Shown here piece after piece: positions 1-11,042 of a DNA stretch of 64,000 bases. The position numbers and the translations under genes were made by a program. This DNA comes from Methylohalobius sp. (lineage in GTDB: Bacteria; Pseudomonadota; Gammaproteobacteria; Methylococcales; Methylothermaceae), in NCBI GenBank assembly GCA_026415315.1, contig JAOAHI010000003.1:50350-114349 (forward strand), given 5' to 3'. Numbering within the stretch: the stretch's first letter is position 1; every line of letters begins with the position of its first letter. A model generated the notes under the pieces. The model searched no databases. It had not been told where the DNA came from and worked only from the letters and a program-made list of their open reading frames with translations.

Positions 1-765
1 TCCTACCGGACTGCCATCCAACTCCACGATCGGCACCAATTCGCGGGTAGAGCTGGTGTACCAGACCTCCTCAGCGCGGGTAAGTTCGCTTGCCTGAATC
101 TCTCGCTCCTGGTGGGGCAAGCCGTGGGCGGCGGCGAGTTCGAGGATTAGGTCGCGCGTGATACCGGGCAGGAGCTTTGGCCCCTTAGGGGGGGTGGTGA
201 GGACACCGTCTATGACTGCAAAGATATTGCTCGCTGCCCCCTCGGTTACTAAGCCATCGCGCACCAGGACGGCTTCCTGACAGCCGCGTTCTATCGCCTG
301 TTGGCGGAGCAGCACGTTGGCGAGCAGGTTGATGGTTTTAAGATGACACCATTGCCAGCGGATATCTTCGCAAGTGATGGCCTTGGCTGGCTGCGGAGAG
401 CCGGCAGCTAAAGGCGTGGCCATTGCAAACACGGTCGGCTGGATCACAGAGGGAAAAGCGTGATCGCGATTTGGATATGCTCCGCGGGTGATCTGCAGGT
501 AAACCGCCTGGTCGCATTCACCCTTAAGCAGTTCGTTTAAGACTTGGCGCCACTCAGCGGGCGCAAGGGGTGGATCCAGGCGAATGCCGCGTAGGCTTTG
601 TTCTAAGCGGGTAAGGTGTTGTTCCAGCCTGAATAATTTTCCACCATAGGCTGGGATGACTTCATAGACGCCATCGCCAAACAAGAAACCGCGGTCTAGG
701 ATCGGTATTTTAGCTTGGCTTAAGGGGATGAATTCGCCGTTCAAATAGACGATAGGATCATTCAT
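1..765 (-). CDS. dat: D-amino acid aminotransferase (PLP class IV), 3' end cut by window
   Basis: The first 255 codons of a fold-type IV PLP aminotransferase. Visible landmarks are the N-terminal DRGFLFGDGVYE block, the PLP lysine in LKTINLL, and the EGAASNIF and LLPGITRDL blocks that bind the cofactor phosphate. D-alanine transaminases (about 280 residues) and branched-chain transaminases share these. The LKTINLL type and the position next to dacA in a cell-wall cluster favour D-alanine transaminase, which makes D-Glu/D-Ala for peptidoglycan. The ATG (765-763) overlaps the dacA stop by 8 bases, so the two are probably translationally coupled. The C-terminus lies beyond base 1. Family certain; exact substrate inferred. 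Confidence 0.85.
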   Translation of the reverse strand, partial: MNDPIVYLNGEFIPLSQAKIPILDRGFLFGDGVYEVIPAYGGKLFRLEQHLTRLEQSLRGIRLDPPLAPAEWRQVLNELLKGECDQAVYLQITRGAYPNRDHAFPSVIQPTVFAMATPLAAGSPQPAKAITCEDIRWQWCHLKTINLLANVLLRQQAIERGCQEAVLVRDGLVTEGAASNIFAVIDGVLTTPPKGPKLLPGITRDLILELAAAHGLPHQEREIQASELTRAEEVWYTSSTRELVPIVELDGSPVG

Positions 766-1912
766 GTCGCCACCACTGTTGAAATTTAAGCAGGCCCTCG
801 TCGATCCAGCGTCCTAAAAATCCCGCCTCTTTCACCTCTTGGAGCGCAACTAAGGGATATTCGGCGACGGTTTGCTCGCTCAGTTGGACTTTGAGCCTGC
901 CTAAAACTTGTCCTTTTTGCACTGGGGCGATGATCTTGGAAGGTGCCTCCAGCACAGTGGAGAGAGTTTTCTCCTCGCCCCTGGGAACGGTGGCATAGAT
1001 GGCAGAGGTCACCCCCAAGTCGAGATGGTTCTCTTCCCCCTTATAGACCCGCGCCTCGGTAAGTTTGCCTGCATCTCTCAGCTTTTGGGTGATGAAAAAG
1101 CGAAAGCCATAGCCCAACAACGCTTGCACTGCTTCGGCGCGGGCTTTCTCGCTCGGGGTTCCCATGACAGTGGCGATCAGACGCATACCTTCGCGCTCAG
1201 CAGAAGCGACTAGACAATATCCTGCCTCTTCAGTATGGCCAGTCTTGACGCCGTCCACGGAAGGGTCACGCCACAGCAGCAAGTTCCGATTGTGCTGGAT
1301 GATGTTGTTGTAGCTGAATTCTTTTAGCTTGAACCAAGGGTAATACTGAGGAAAATCGCGGATCAAAGCTTGGGTCAGAATATTTAGATCCCGCGCGCTG
1401 GTATAGTGATCCGGATCAGGAAGACCAGTGCTATTGGTAAAATGCGTATTGGTCATGCCTAAGCGGCGCGCATGTTGGTTCATCAGCTCGGCAAACGTCC
1501 GCTCGTCGCCGGCGACGTGCTCAGCTAGGGCGATGGTAGCGTCGTTGCCCGACTGAACGATAACTCCTTTTAGCAGAACTTCCACCGGCACCCGATTGTT
1601 GACCTCGACGAAAGTGCGCGAGCCCTCTGCTCGCCAGGCTTTTTCGCTGATCGTGACCAAGTCATCCAGCTTGAGTTTGCCTTGAGCCAACTCGTGGAGC
1701 ACCACATACACGGCCATAATTTTAGTCAGGCTAGCTGGCGCCAAACGCTGATCAGGAGCGTATCCAGCCAACTCTTTGCCGGTGTGAAAATCGGTTAAAA
1801 GGTAGCTTTTGGCCGCGAAGCTGGGCGGCGGCGGAATTTCCGCTAGCACCGAAGCAGAGGCCAAAAGCCCAATCAGATACACTAAGTTCACGCAAAGACG
1901 GTCAAGTCTCAT
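758..1912 (-). CDS. dacA: D-alanyl-D-alanine carboxypeptidase, PBP5/6 type
   Basis: A 384-residue low-molecular-weight penicillin-binding protein that trims the terminal D-Ala of peptidoglycan stem peptides in the periplasm. It has a signal peptide (hydrophobic about 10-24, cut near VLA-E), the active-site S61-LTK64 tetrad, S122-G-N124, and K224-T-G226, all at normal spacing for the S11 family. A C-terminal beta domain and an amphipathic tail with WIDEGLLKFQQWW (typical PBP5 membrane anchor) follow. Length matches the family. It sits 29 bases downstream of rlpA in the elongasome cluster and overlaps dat. Nothing unusual. Confidence 0.96.
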   Translation of the reverse strand: MRLDRLCVNLVYLIGLLASASVLAEIPPPPSFAAKSYLLTDFHTGKELAGYAPDQRLAPASLTKIMAVYVVLHELAQGKLKLDDLVTISEKAWRAEGSRTFVEVNNRVPVEVLLKGVIVQSGNDATIALAEHVAGDERTFAELMNQHARRLGMTNTHFTNSTGLPDPDHYTSARDLNILTQALIRDFPQYYPWFKLKEFSYNNIIQHNRNLLLWRDPSVDGVKTGHTEEAGYCLVASAEREGMRLIATVMGTPSEKARAEAVQALLGYGFRFFITQKLRDAGKLTEARVYKGEENHLDLGVTSAIYATVPRGEEKTLSTVLEAPSKIIAPVQKGQVLGRLKVQLSEQTVAEYPLVALQEVKEAGFLGRWIDEGLLKFQQWWRHE

Positions 1913-1941
1913 CGATAAGTTGCAGGTTATGTCGGACTAAA

Positions 1942-2361
1942 TCAACCAGGAACTCGGACTTCTACTGGGGCTAATCCCATTTTGTGTAGCCCTAAGCGGT
2001 AGGCGGCCGCATAGGACAGATCGATAATCCGCCGCCGGCACGGTAGGCGGTCGTTGACTTTTACCACAATGCTGCGGCCATTTTTCAAGTTGGTGACTTT
2101 GACGAGGGTTCCCAGGGGCAAACTGGCGTGGGCGGCGGTCAGTTCGTTGCGGTTAAAGCGCTCGCCGCTGGCAGTAGGACGGCCATGAAATTTTTTGCCG
2201 TACCAAGAAGCAATTCCGCGTTTACAGTAAGCCAAAGGCTTTTTGGCATGGTGAATGAGAGGGTGGGATTGGATTGGGTCGATGCCTCCTTTTTTTGCCT
2301 GAAGGTCAACACTTCCCACAAGCAAAGGGATGGTCAAGGCAAGGCTAGTTTTTCTGCGCAT
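1942..2361 (-). CDS. rlpA: RlpA-like septal-ring lytic transglycosylase, short form
   Basis: A 139-residue double-psi beta-barrel protein. The core is complete: GIASWYGKKFHG, TASGE, LPLGT, VKVNDR and the RIIDLS segment with the conserved Asp. The family cleaves or binds glycan strands lacking stem peptides. The start at 2361 is chosen because a perfect AGGAGG lies just upstream; longer in-frame starts lie inside mltB. It overlaps the mltB end by 17 bases. The N-terminus looks like a secretion signal (LTIPLLVGSVDLQA), but there is no lipobox cysteine and no C-terminal SPOR domain, so this is a shortened soluble form compared with E. coli RlpA. Family sure, catalytic role inferred. Confidence 0.9.
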   Translation of the reverse strand: MRRKTSLALTIPLLVGSVDLQAKKGGIDPIQSHPLIHHAKKPLAYCKRGIASWYGKKFHGRPTASGERFNRNELTAAHASLPLGTLVKVTNLKNGRSIVVKVNDRLPCRRRIIDLSYAAAYRLGLHKMGLAPVEVRVPG

Positions 2362-3328
2362 GCTGTACCTCCTGAAGTTGAGATTGGATGGCCTCGGCCA
2401 ACTGATAGACGGCCATCGCATAAAGCAAACTACGATTGTAGCGCGTAATCACATAGAAGTTATGAAATCCTAGCCAAATTTCGGGACGATTTTCTCCATC
2501 GAGTTTGAGCACATTGGCGGCGAGCTCGTCTGGATAGGCGGCCAGGGGAAGCCCTTGGCGCTTGAGTTCGGCCACTGTGAATTTGGGCGTAAGCTCCGTA
2601 TTGGCGAATTTTAATGCCTGTTGTGGCAGAGGAACGGCTACCGGCTGTCGACTTTGCCAACCGCTTTGGGCAAGGTAATTGGCGACGCTGCCGATCACAT
2701 CGGCGGGGTTTTGCCACAGGTCGCGCTGGCCGTCGCCGTCGAAATCGGTCGCATATCGGCGAAAGCTTGAGGGCATGAACTGAGGCCAGCCCATCGCACC
2801 GGCGTAGGACCCCTGTGGACGGCGTGGGTCTAGCTGTTCCTCACGGGCGAGCAGCAGGAATTGCTCCAGTTCCCGGGAAAAAAATTCGGCTCGCCGCGGG
2901 TACGCGAAAGCCAAGGTCGAGAGTGCGTCCAACACGCGAAAGGAGCCGGTGTTGGCCCCATATAAGGTCTCTACGCCTAAGACAGCGACGATGATTTCAG
3001 GGTCCACGCCGTAGATTTTCTTAGCTTTCTGGAGCAGGCCGCGATAGCGTTGCGAGAATCTGACGCCCTCTTGGATACGGCGCTCGGTCAGAAAGATTTT
3101 GCGGTATTGATGCCAAGGCTTGGTCTCAGCCGGGCGGTCCATGACCTCTAGGATGGTCGGTTTGATCTGAGCTTCGGCAAACAAAGACCGCAAGCCAGTT
3201 GGATCAAAGCGATAGCGGGCAGCCATGCGCTCGATGAAGCGGGCGGCCAGAGGATATTGATCCAGAGACAGGCCTAAGGAGCTTTGACCCCACCCGAGAA
3301 GCAAGCACAGGGCCAAGGTTGTTCTCAT
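2345..3328 (-). CDS. mltB: Membrane-bound lytic murein transglycosylase B
   Basis: A 327-residue SltB/GH103 lytic transglycosylase that cleaves the glycan backbone of peptidoglycan, releasing anhydro-muropeptides. The catalytic Glu is E120 in LGVETLYG; the following AYPRRAEFF and GAMGWPQFMPSSF blocks are family signatures, and DFDGDGQRDLW resembles the usual metal-binding loop. The N-terminus is a cleavable signal peptide (about 1-19) without a lipobox, so the enzyme is probably soluble in the periplasm. The ATG at 3328 shares one base with the rodA stop, which supports this start over the much longer open frame. It is followed by rlpA as in many gammaproteobacteria. Confidence 0.95.
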   Translation of the reverse strand: MRTTLALCLLLGWGQSSLGLSLDQYPLAARFIERMAARYRFDPTGLRSLFAEAQIKPTILEVMDRPAETKPWHQYRKIFLTERRIQEGVRFSQRYRGLLQKAKKIYGVDPEIIVAVLGVETLYGANTGSFRVLDALSTLAFAYPRRAEFFSRELEQFLLLAREEQLDPRRPQGSYAGAMGWPQFMPSSFRRYATDFDGDGQRDLWQNPADVIGSVANYLAQSGWQSRQPVAVPLPQQALKFANTELTPKFTVAELKRQGLPLAAYPDELAANVLKLDGENRPEIWLGFHNFYVITRYNRSLLYAMAVYQLAEAIQSQLQEVQHAQKN

Positions 3329-4443
3329 TATGACGATACTAGTTTGCGATGGGTGGACAAGGACATCATAATACCAAAGCTGGCCAGCAATGTGACTACC
3401 GATGTGCCACCGTAGCTGACAAGGGGTAGGGGAACGCCTACTACCGGTAGGATACCGACTACCATGCCGATATTGACGAACACGTAAATAAATAGAGTAA
3501 AGGCTAAACTGCCGGCGAGGAGGCGGCTGAAAGTATCCTGGTTGGCCAAAGCCAAATACAAACCGCGTCCGATAACAGCCAGGTACAACGCGAGCAGGGC
3601 GAGGCAACCCAACAAACCAAAGTCCTCGGCCAGCACCGCGAATATGAAATCGGTATGGGGTTCGGGTAGGTAATCAAGGTGAGCCTGGGTACCCATCAGC
3701 CAGCCTTTGCCCGTCAGCCCCCCAGAACCGATCGCGATTTTGGCCTGAATGGTGTGATAGCCTCGGCCTAAAGGATCAGCTTCAGGGTTTAAAAACATTA
3801 GAATCCGATCTTTCTGATAATCGCGCAGAAAAGACCAAGCCAGGGGTAAAACCGCTGCTGCTCCAGCGCTGAGAGTAGCTAGGAGGCGCCAGGAGATACC
3901 GGCGAAAAATAGGACGGCGCAACCCGATCCCAACACCAAAAGGGCTGTGCCCAAATCCGGTTGCTTAGCGATCAAAACAACCGGCAATAAGATCCAGAAC
4001 GCGCTTAAGGCGGTGACGCTTAAGCTCGGCGGTAAGGGATAGCGAGAAAGGAACCAAGCCAGCAGCATTGGGGTGAAAATCTTGACGAATTCAGACGGCT
4101 GAAACCGAATCACACCTAAATCCAGCCAACGTTGGGCTCCCTTACCCACATCTCCAATCGCTAGCACAGCCACCAGCAGTGCGATGCCTGCCCCATATAG
4201 AAACGGACTCCAGCGATATAAAGTGCGCGGATGGACCTGCGCCAGAGCAAGCATGACGACAAACGCCAGTCCCAGCCGCACGAGCTGTTTATAGACTAAA
4301 GAGAGGTTACCGCCAGTGGCGCTATAGAGAATCAATAATCCCGCTCCAGTTAAGAGCACGCTGCCCAGAAGGAGGAATGGATCCAAGTGGAGGCGATGCC
4401 AAGGGGTTTTGGTGGGATTAGTTTGGACCAGAATGAAGCTCAT
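3328..4443 (-). CDS. rodA: Rod-shape peptidoglycan glycosyltransferase RodA
   Basis: A 371-residue SEDS-family inner-membrane protein with about ten hydrophobic segments. It polymerises lipid II during cell elongation in partnership with PBP2 (mrdA), which lies immediately upstream and overlaps it by 4 bases (ATGA-type coupling). SEDS signatures are visible: the RFQPSEFVK block (catalytic region of loop 4 follows with AKQPDLGTALL), IGSGGLTGKGW, LPEPHTDFIFAVLAEDFG, and GVPLPLVSYGGTS near the C-terminus. Length is normal for RodA. Gene order mreD-mrdA-rodA-mltB is conserved in this bacterial class. Confidence 0.97.
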   Translation of the reverse strand: MSFILVQTNPTKTPWHRLHLDPFLLLGSVLLTGAGLLILYSATGGNLSLVYKQLVRLGLAFVVMLALAQVHPRTLYRWSPFLYGAGIALLVAVLAIGDVGKGAQRWLDLGVIRFQPSEFVKIFTPMLLAWFLSRYPLPPSLSVTALSAFWILLPVVLIAKQPDLGTALLVLGSGCAVLFFAGISWRLLATLSAGAAAVLPLAWSFLRDYQKDRILMFLNPEADPLGRGYHTIQAKIAIGSGGLTGKGWLMGTQAHLDYLPEPHTDFIFAVLAEDFGLLGCLALLALYLAVIGRGLYLALANQDTFSRLLAGSLAFTLFIYVFVNIGMVVGILPVVGVPLPLVSYGGTSVVTLLASFGIMMSLSTHRKLVSS

Positions 4444-6335
4444 GGTTGGCTGTGCTTGAGATAATAATCGATCACTTGGCGCGCTACGGGAGCTGCTTCG
4501 GATCCACCGTGGCCTGCGTTTTCAGCGATCACTGCCACGGCGATGCGCGGAGCCTCGGCTGGAGCGAAAGCGATGAACAAGGCATGGTCCTGTAATTTTT
4601 TATCCTTGATCTTGAGGTTACGATGGTCCTGGGTCTGCTTGACGCTAAATACCTGGGCAGTACCGGTTTTGCCGGCTATCGTGTAATCAGCCCCTTGGCT
4701 GATGCGCCAAGCGGTTCCCGAGCGGCTGTGGACTACTCCAATCATGGCGTCAATGATTTTATCCAGGTGGTGTGGATCAGTGCTTACCTCCCCTTCCGCC
4801 GGGTCGGTAAACAGCCTCTTCAGCTCTCGGTGCGGAGGGCGGCGCTCGAAAGCAGCTACGTGAGGAGTGATGATTTTGCCCCGGTTAGCAAGGACGGCAA
4901 CAGCTTTGGCCAGTTGTACAGCTGTGACTTTAACATACCCTTGGCCGATGCCAGCGATTACCGTTTCTCCTGGATACCAGGTTTTTCCTAAGGCTTGGCG
5001 TTTCCATTTGCGCGAGGGCAGAATGCCAGGATTTTCGCCTAGGAGGTCAATTCCGCTTGAGCGGCCAAAACCGAACTGGCTTAGGAACTCGTGCAGGCGG
5101 TCGATCCCTAAATGATGGGCAAGGTCGTAGAAGTACACGTCGCAGGATTGGACGATAGCCGCTTTGAGGTCCACGCCGCCATGGCCGCCCTTACGCCAAT
5201 CGCGGTAACGATGGCTGACGCCGGGAAGTTGGTAGAAACCCGGGCAGTAGAGGCGGCGATGGGGATTGATCAAGCCATAGTGTAATCCAGCCAGCCCCAC
5301 AAATGGCTTAATCGTCGAACCAGGTGGGTAGATGCCGCGCAGGGCACGGTCAAACAGCGGACGCTCTGGGGAATTCAAAAGGGCCTGATAGTCTTTTTGG
5401 CTTATCCCCAAGACAAAAGGATTGGGATCAAACCCCGGTTTGCTTACCAAAGCTAGGACCTCCCCGCTTTGGGGATCGATCGCCACCACTGCGCCGTTGT
5501 GCTCGCCTAAAGCATCATAGGCGATTTTCTGCAGTTCTATATCCAATGAGAGATATAGGTCAGCCCCGCTTTGAGGCGGGGGTTCCTGAAGCACTTTAAG
5601 CCCCCGGCCAGCGGCATTGGTTTCGATCTCGGCATAGCCCGTATGGCCGTGCAAGAGGGTCTCATACGATTGCTCTACCCCGACTTTGCCGATATGAGTT
5701 GTGCCTCGGTACTCGGCAAGATCTAGGCGTTTTAATTCTTGCTCGTTGATCCGCCCAACATAACCCACCAGATGGGAGACCAGCTCCCCGTATGGATAAT
5801 GACGGATGAGCCGAGCTTGGATCTCAACGCCTCGCAGGAACGGGCGGCGAACGGCTAGCCGGGCGACTTCAAGCTCGCTGAGTCTAAGCTTTACAGGAAT
5901 GCTTTCAAAGCGCTTGCGGCGGTGCAGTTGTTGCTTGAATTGCTCGATCTCCTCGGGGGTGAGTTCGACAATAGCGCTTAAGGCGGCGAGGGTGGCTTTG
6001 AGATCTGGCACTTGCTCAGGGACGATTTCCAGGCTGTAGACCGGAATATTTTCAGCCAACACGATGCCGCGCCGGTCGTAGATCAAACCGCGAGTGGGCA
6101 CGAGAGGGGCAATTCTGACCTGGTTATCGCGCGCCAGCATGGCGTAGCGATCGTGGCCTATAACTTGGAGGTACACCAGGCGGCCGATGAGCACTAGGCT
6201 TAGTCCCACGATTATGCCTGCAGCGGCGAGGATCCGGTTTAGGAACAGGCGGCCCTCCCGGTCAGCGTCTTTGAGGCGAAGCGGTGCAGTGGGCTTTAAG
6301 GTAAGGTCAGGTAACGTTGCCTGAGTGTGCGACAT
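4440..6335 (-). CDS. mrdA: Penicillin-binding protein 2, elongation transpeptidase
   Basis: A class B PBP of about 631 residues that cross-links peptidoglycan with RodA in the elongasome. One N-terminal membrane segment (about 33-58) is followed by the PBP dimer domain and the transpeptidase domain: S340-TIK343, S397-C-D399 and K556-T-G558 motifs. The ATG at 6335 lies inside the 3' end of mreD (40-base overlap); an alternative ATG 17 codons earlier gives a longer basic N-terminus, and neither has a strong ribosome site, so the exact start is uncertain. The SCD triad (E. coli PBP2 has SAD) is a mild variation. Operon with mreD and rodA. Confidence 0.95.
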   Translation of the reverse strand: MSHTQATLPDLTLKPTAPLRLKDADREGRLFLNRILAAAGIIVGLSLVLIGRLVYLQVIGHDRYAMLARDNQVRIAPLVPTRGLIYDRRGIVLAENIPVYSLEIVPEQVPDLKATLAALSAIVELTPEEIEQFKQQLHRRKRFESIPVKLRLSELEVARLAVRRPFLRGVEIQARLIRHYPYGELVSHLVGYVGRINEQELKRLDLAEYRGTTHIGKVGVEQSYETLLHGHTGYAEIETNAAGRGLKVLQEPPPQSGADLYLSLDIELQKIAYDALGEHNGAVVAIDPQSGEVLALVSKPGFDPNPFVLGISQKDYQALLNSPERPLFDRALRGIYPPGSTIKPFVGLAGLHYGLINPHRRLYCPGFYQLPGVSHRYRDWRKGGHGGVDLKAAIVQSCDVYFYDLAHHLGIDRLHEFLSQFGFGRSSGIDLLGENPGILPSRKWKRQALGKTWYPGETVIAGIGQGYVKVTAVQLAKAVAVLANRGKIITPHVAAFERRPPHRELKRLFTDPAEGEVSTDPHHLDKIIDAMIGVVHSRSGTAWRISQGADYTIAGKTGTAQVFSVKQTQDHRNLKIKDKKLQDHALFIAFAPAEAPRIAVAVIAENAGHGGSEAAPVARQVIDYYLKHSQP

Positions 6336-6767
6336 ACGGCCAAGACAAAAGGCCAAGCTAAGGTTCCGGTCAAAGAAGGTAGCCAATACTCCCAGGTCAA
6401 AAGCGTTTTGCCGCGCAAAGCTTCAATCCAGAATGTCAGAAACTGAGCTAACAGCAAAAACAAAAGGACGAAAGTCAACTGATGGTTCAAGGGAAATATC
6501 CTAAGCCTAGTATGGAAACGCACGCAGGGATAAGCGATCAAAGCATAGATGAAGGCGTGTTGACCCAAGAGCCGACCGGTGGTGGCATCGACCAGGAGGC
6601 CGATCAGCCAGGCTAAGCCGATTCCAAAGCGGTCTGGGGCGGCTAGGCACCAATAGATGATCACCAAAAGTACCCAATCGGGGTTGAACGGCAGAAGAAG
6701 CGGCGGCCATGCGAACAGGCGCAGCCAAATGGCTCCCAACAAGCTCAAAAAAATCCCCAAATAGGTT

Positions 6768-6781
<14 letters not shown>
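6296..6781 (-). CDS. mreD: Rod shape-determining membrane protein MreD
   Basis: A 161-residue, very hydrophobic protein with about five membrane segments. MreD links the cytoplasmic MreB filament to MreC and the periplasmic wall synthases. Assignment rests on size, hydrophobic profile, the family-typical DATTGRLLGQHAF segment and position between mreC and mrdA. It overlaps mreC by 14 bases and mrdA by about 40, so the whole mre-mrd string is probably one transcript. No unusual features. Confidence 0.93.
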
Positions 6782-8722
<1,941 letters not shown>

Positions 8723-8806
8723 TCATGAAGCTTTATAACAATTCAGGGGGGAATGAGATAAGCGATCGAGTATGATATAACTTTTAAAATTTTTAAGGAG
8801 AATATC

Positions 8807-9094
8807 ATGGCATTGAGCGTTGAGGAAGTCACTAGGATTGCATACCTGGCCCGAATTGGTATCGGATCCGAGGAGGCCGCTCGGTACGTCAAGGACTTAT
8901 CGGATATACTGGCGTTTGTAGCGCAAATGAACGCGGTCGATACCAGCGAAGTCGAGCCTATGGCGCATCCTTTAGATCTTCCCCAAAGGCTTAGAGAAGA
9001 CGCAGTCACTGAGCACAACAAGCGCGAGCTTTTCCAATCCATCGCCCCACAGGTCGAAGCCGGCCTGTATTTGGTACCCAAAGTGATCGAGTAA
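8807..9094 (+). CDS. gatC: Asp/Glu-tRNA amidotransferase subunit C
   Basis: The 95-residue small subunit of the GatCAB complex, which stabilises GatA and helps couple it to GatB. The family pattern is present: [12 protein letters not shown] at the N-terminus, [26 protein letters not shown] in the middle (shown in part by residues 31-56) and LREDAV after it. A clear AAGGAG ribosome site lies 8 bases upstream. The upstream spacer holds a TATGAT (8771-8776) that could be a -10 element, but no good -35 is at the right distance. Four bases separate it from gatA. Confidence 0.95.
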   Translation: MALSVEEVTRIAYLARIGIGSEEAARYVKDLSDILAFVAQMNAVDTSEVEPMAHPLDLPQRLREDAVTEHNKRELFQSIAPQVEAGLYLVPKVIE

Positions 9095-9098
9095 CCTT

Positions 9099-10550
9099 AT
9101 GCACACCTATACGCTCAAAGAGCTGGCCACCGGGCTGCGCGCCCGCCATTATTCTAGCCGCGAGCTGGTTCGCCACTTCCTAGACCGCATCGCCCAGCAC
9201 AACCCCGCTTTGAACGCTTTCATCACCCTGACTGAAGAGGTGGCGTTGGCTCAGGCCGAAGCGGCTGATGCTCGGTTAGCCCGGGGAGAAGGCCATTGGC
9301 TGACCGGGGTCCCCATCGCTCACAAAGACATTTTTTGCACTTTGGGCATTCGCACTTCATGCGGCTCTAAGATGCTGGACAATTTTCTTGCACCTTACGA
9401 TGCTACTGTAGTGGCTAAGTGTCAGCAGGTTGGAATGCCTTTATTAGGCAAGCTTAACATGGATGAATTTGCGATGGGTTCCTCCAACGAGACAAGTTTT
9501 TACGGTCCGGTAAAGAACCCGTGGAATCTTGCCTGCGTCCCGGGTGGTTCTTCAGGAGGATCGGCGGCGGCGGTGGCGGCTGGTTTGACGCCGGCAGCCA
9601 CCGGGACCGATACCGGCGGTTCCATCCGCCAGCCGGCGGCTTTGTGTGGGATCACAGGGCTTAAGCCCACCTATGGGCGGGTATCGCGCTGGGGGATGAT
9701 CGCGTTCGCCTCTAGCCTTGACCAGGGCGGGCCGATGGCGAGAAGCGCTGAGGACTGCGCCTTGCTCCTTCAAGTCATGGCCGGTTTTGATGAAAAAGAT
9801 TCCACCAGCGTGGATGTGCCGGTGCCCGATTATATCGCCGGCCTCAACCAAAGCTTGATGGGTATGCGGATTGGTTTGCCCAAGGAATTTTTTGACCAAC
9901 TCGATTCGGCGATGGCGCGTGCTCTGGAGGAGGCCATTGCCGAATATCGTAAGCTGGGAGCTGAAATAATCGAGATTTCGTTGCCCAACATTAACCTCTC
10001 CGTCCCCGCCTACTATGTGATTGCTCCGTGCGAGTGCTCCTCAAACTTAGCCCGTTACGACGGGGTACGTTACGGCTATCGTTGCCAGAACCCCAAAGAT
10101 CTCAAGGACCTTTACTTGCGCACGCGGGCCGAAGGGTTTGGCGCTGAGGTCAAAAGGCGGATTTTGATCGGGACGTACGCTTTGTCGGCCGGTTACTACG
10201 ATGCCTATTACCTCAAGGCGCAAAAGATTCGCCGCCTGATCGCAGAGGATTTCAAACGCGCCTTTGAAACCGTTGACGTGCTTTTGGGGCCTACCACGCC
10301 CACGCCAGCGTTCAAATTAGGCGAAAAGCTGGGCGATCCAGTCGCGATGTATCTATCGGACATTTTCACCATCGCGGTTAACTTAGCAGGGCTTCCGGCC
10401 ATGTCCATTCCCGCAGGATTCCTAGACGGGAAACCGGTAGGGATGCAGCTTATCGGCAACTACTTTGAGGAGGGAAAGCTGTTGAACGTGGCCCACCAGT
10501 ACCAACGGGTAACCGACTGGCATAGAAAGCTCCCGCCGGGATTTGCATGA
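9099..10550 (+). CDS. gatA: Asp/Glu-tRNA amidotransferase subunit A
   Basis: A 483-residue amidase-signature enzyme that releases ammonia from glutamine to amidate Glu-tRNAGln or Asp-tRNAAsn. The catalytic triad is intact: Lys76 (in PIAHKD), cis-Ser151 (in PGGSSGGS) and nucleophile Ser175 (in [11 protein letters not shown]), at the spacing known for GatA. C-terminal blocks GPTTPTPAF and [11 protein letters not shown] are also typical. It ends in an ATGA overlap with the following Uma2 gene, so the two are probably co-translated. Presence of GatCAB implies that tRNA-Gln and/or tRNA-Asn charging uses the indirect route. Confidence 0.97.
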   Translation: MHTYTLKELATGLRARHYSSRELVRHFLDRIAQHNPALNAFITLTEEVALAQAEAADARLARGEGHWLTGVPIAHKDIFCTLGIRTSCGSKMLDNFLAPYDATVVAKCQQVGMPLLGKLNMDEFAMGSSNETSFYGPVKNPWNLACVPGGSSGGSAAAVAAGLTPAATGTDTGGSIRQPAALCGITGLKPTYGRVSRWGMIAFASSLDQGGPMARSAEDCALLLQVMAGFDEKDSTSVDVPVPDYIAGLNQSLMGMRIGLPKEFFDQLDSAMARALEEAIAEYRKLGAEIIEISLPNINLSVPAYYVIAPCECSSNLARYDGVRYGYRCQNPKDLKDLYLRTRAEGFGAEVKRRILIGTYALSAGYYDAYYLKAQKIRRLIAEDFKRAFETVDVLLGPTTPTPAFKLGEKLGDPVAMYLSDIFTIAVNLAGLPAMSIPAGFLDGKPVGMQLIGNYFEEGKLLNVAHQYQRVTDWHRKLPPGFA

Positions 10551-11029
10551 TCGACCGCTTGCTGGCTGCTGACGAATTAGGGATTCGCCTGGAAATTGTC
10601 AACGGTCTGCCGATTTGGGAGGCACAGCCGCTCTATAAGCATCAAAAGGCTGTCGAGCGCATTGCGCAGTCGATCCGCACGGAAGAAAAGGAAAACTGTG
10701 CCTGCGTGCACGCTCTGGACGTCTATATCCAATTCCCCAATGGCCTAAAGCGCCCGGATATCGCTATTTTCTGCCGCGAGCCGACGGAAGAAGAACAAGA
10801 GCAGGCATTGACCTTGATCCCAGAGGCTGTGATCGAAGTTCTCAGCAAAGGCTACGAGGCTAAAGATTTAGAAATCGGCCCTCCTTTTTACTTATCCCAA
10901 GGAGTGAAGGATGTGGTGGTTTTTGATCCTTGGACTTTACTCGTCTTACACGTGCGTCATGGCAGCGCCCAGCGCCTGATTGCTCCGGTTGAAATCGCGC
11001 TCAAGTGCGGGTGTATTGTAAGTATTTGA
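10547..11029 (+). CDS. Uma2 family (DUF820) PD-(D/E)XK nuclease-fold protein
   Basis: A 160-residue protein with the look of the Uma2 family: an N-terminal [12 protein letters not shown] segment, a middle KRPDIAIF strand carrying the acidic residue, then [16 protein letters not shown], the E-x-L-S turn of the presumed PD-(D/E)XK active site, and a [10 protein letters not shown] strand near the end. Family members are predicted restriction-like endonucleases, common in cyanobacteria and scattered elsewhere; few have a known role. It overlaps gatA by 4 bases and ends 13 bases before gatB, so it sits inside the gatCAB operon. No link to amidotransfer is known to me. Fold assignment is good, function unknown. 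Confidence 0.75.
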   Translation: MIDRLLAADELGIRLEIVNGLPIWEAQPLYKHQKAVERIAQSIRTEEKENCACVHALDVYIQFPNGLKRPDIAIFCREPTEEEQEQALTLIPEAVIEVLSKGYEAKDLEIGPPFYLSQGVKDVVVFDPWTLLVLHVRHGSAQRLIAPVEIALKCGCIVSI

Positions 11030-11042
11030 TTTGGGAGTAGCT

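Noticed and set aside
2345..3607. A 420-residue MltB starting at 3607
   Set aside because: The first 93 codons overlap rodA and are not signal-like; the ATG at 3328 gives a normal signal peptide.
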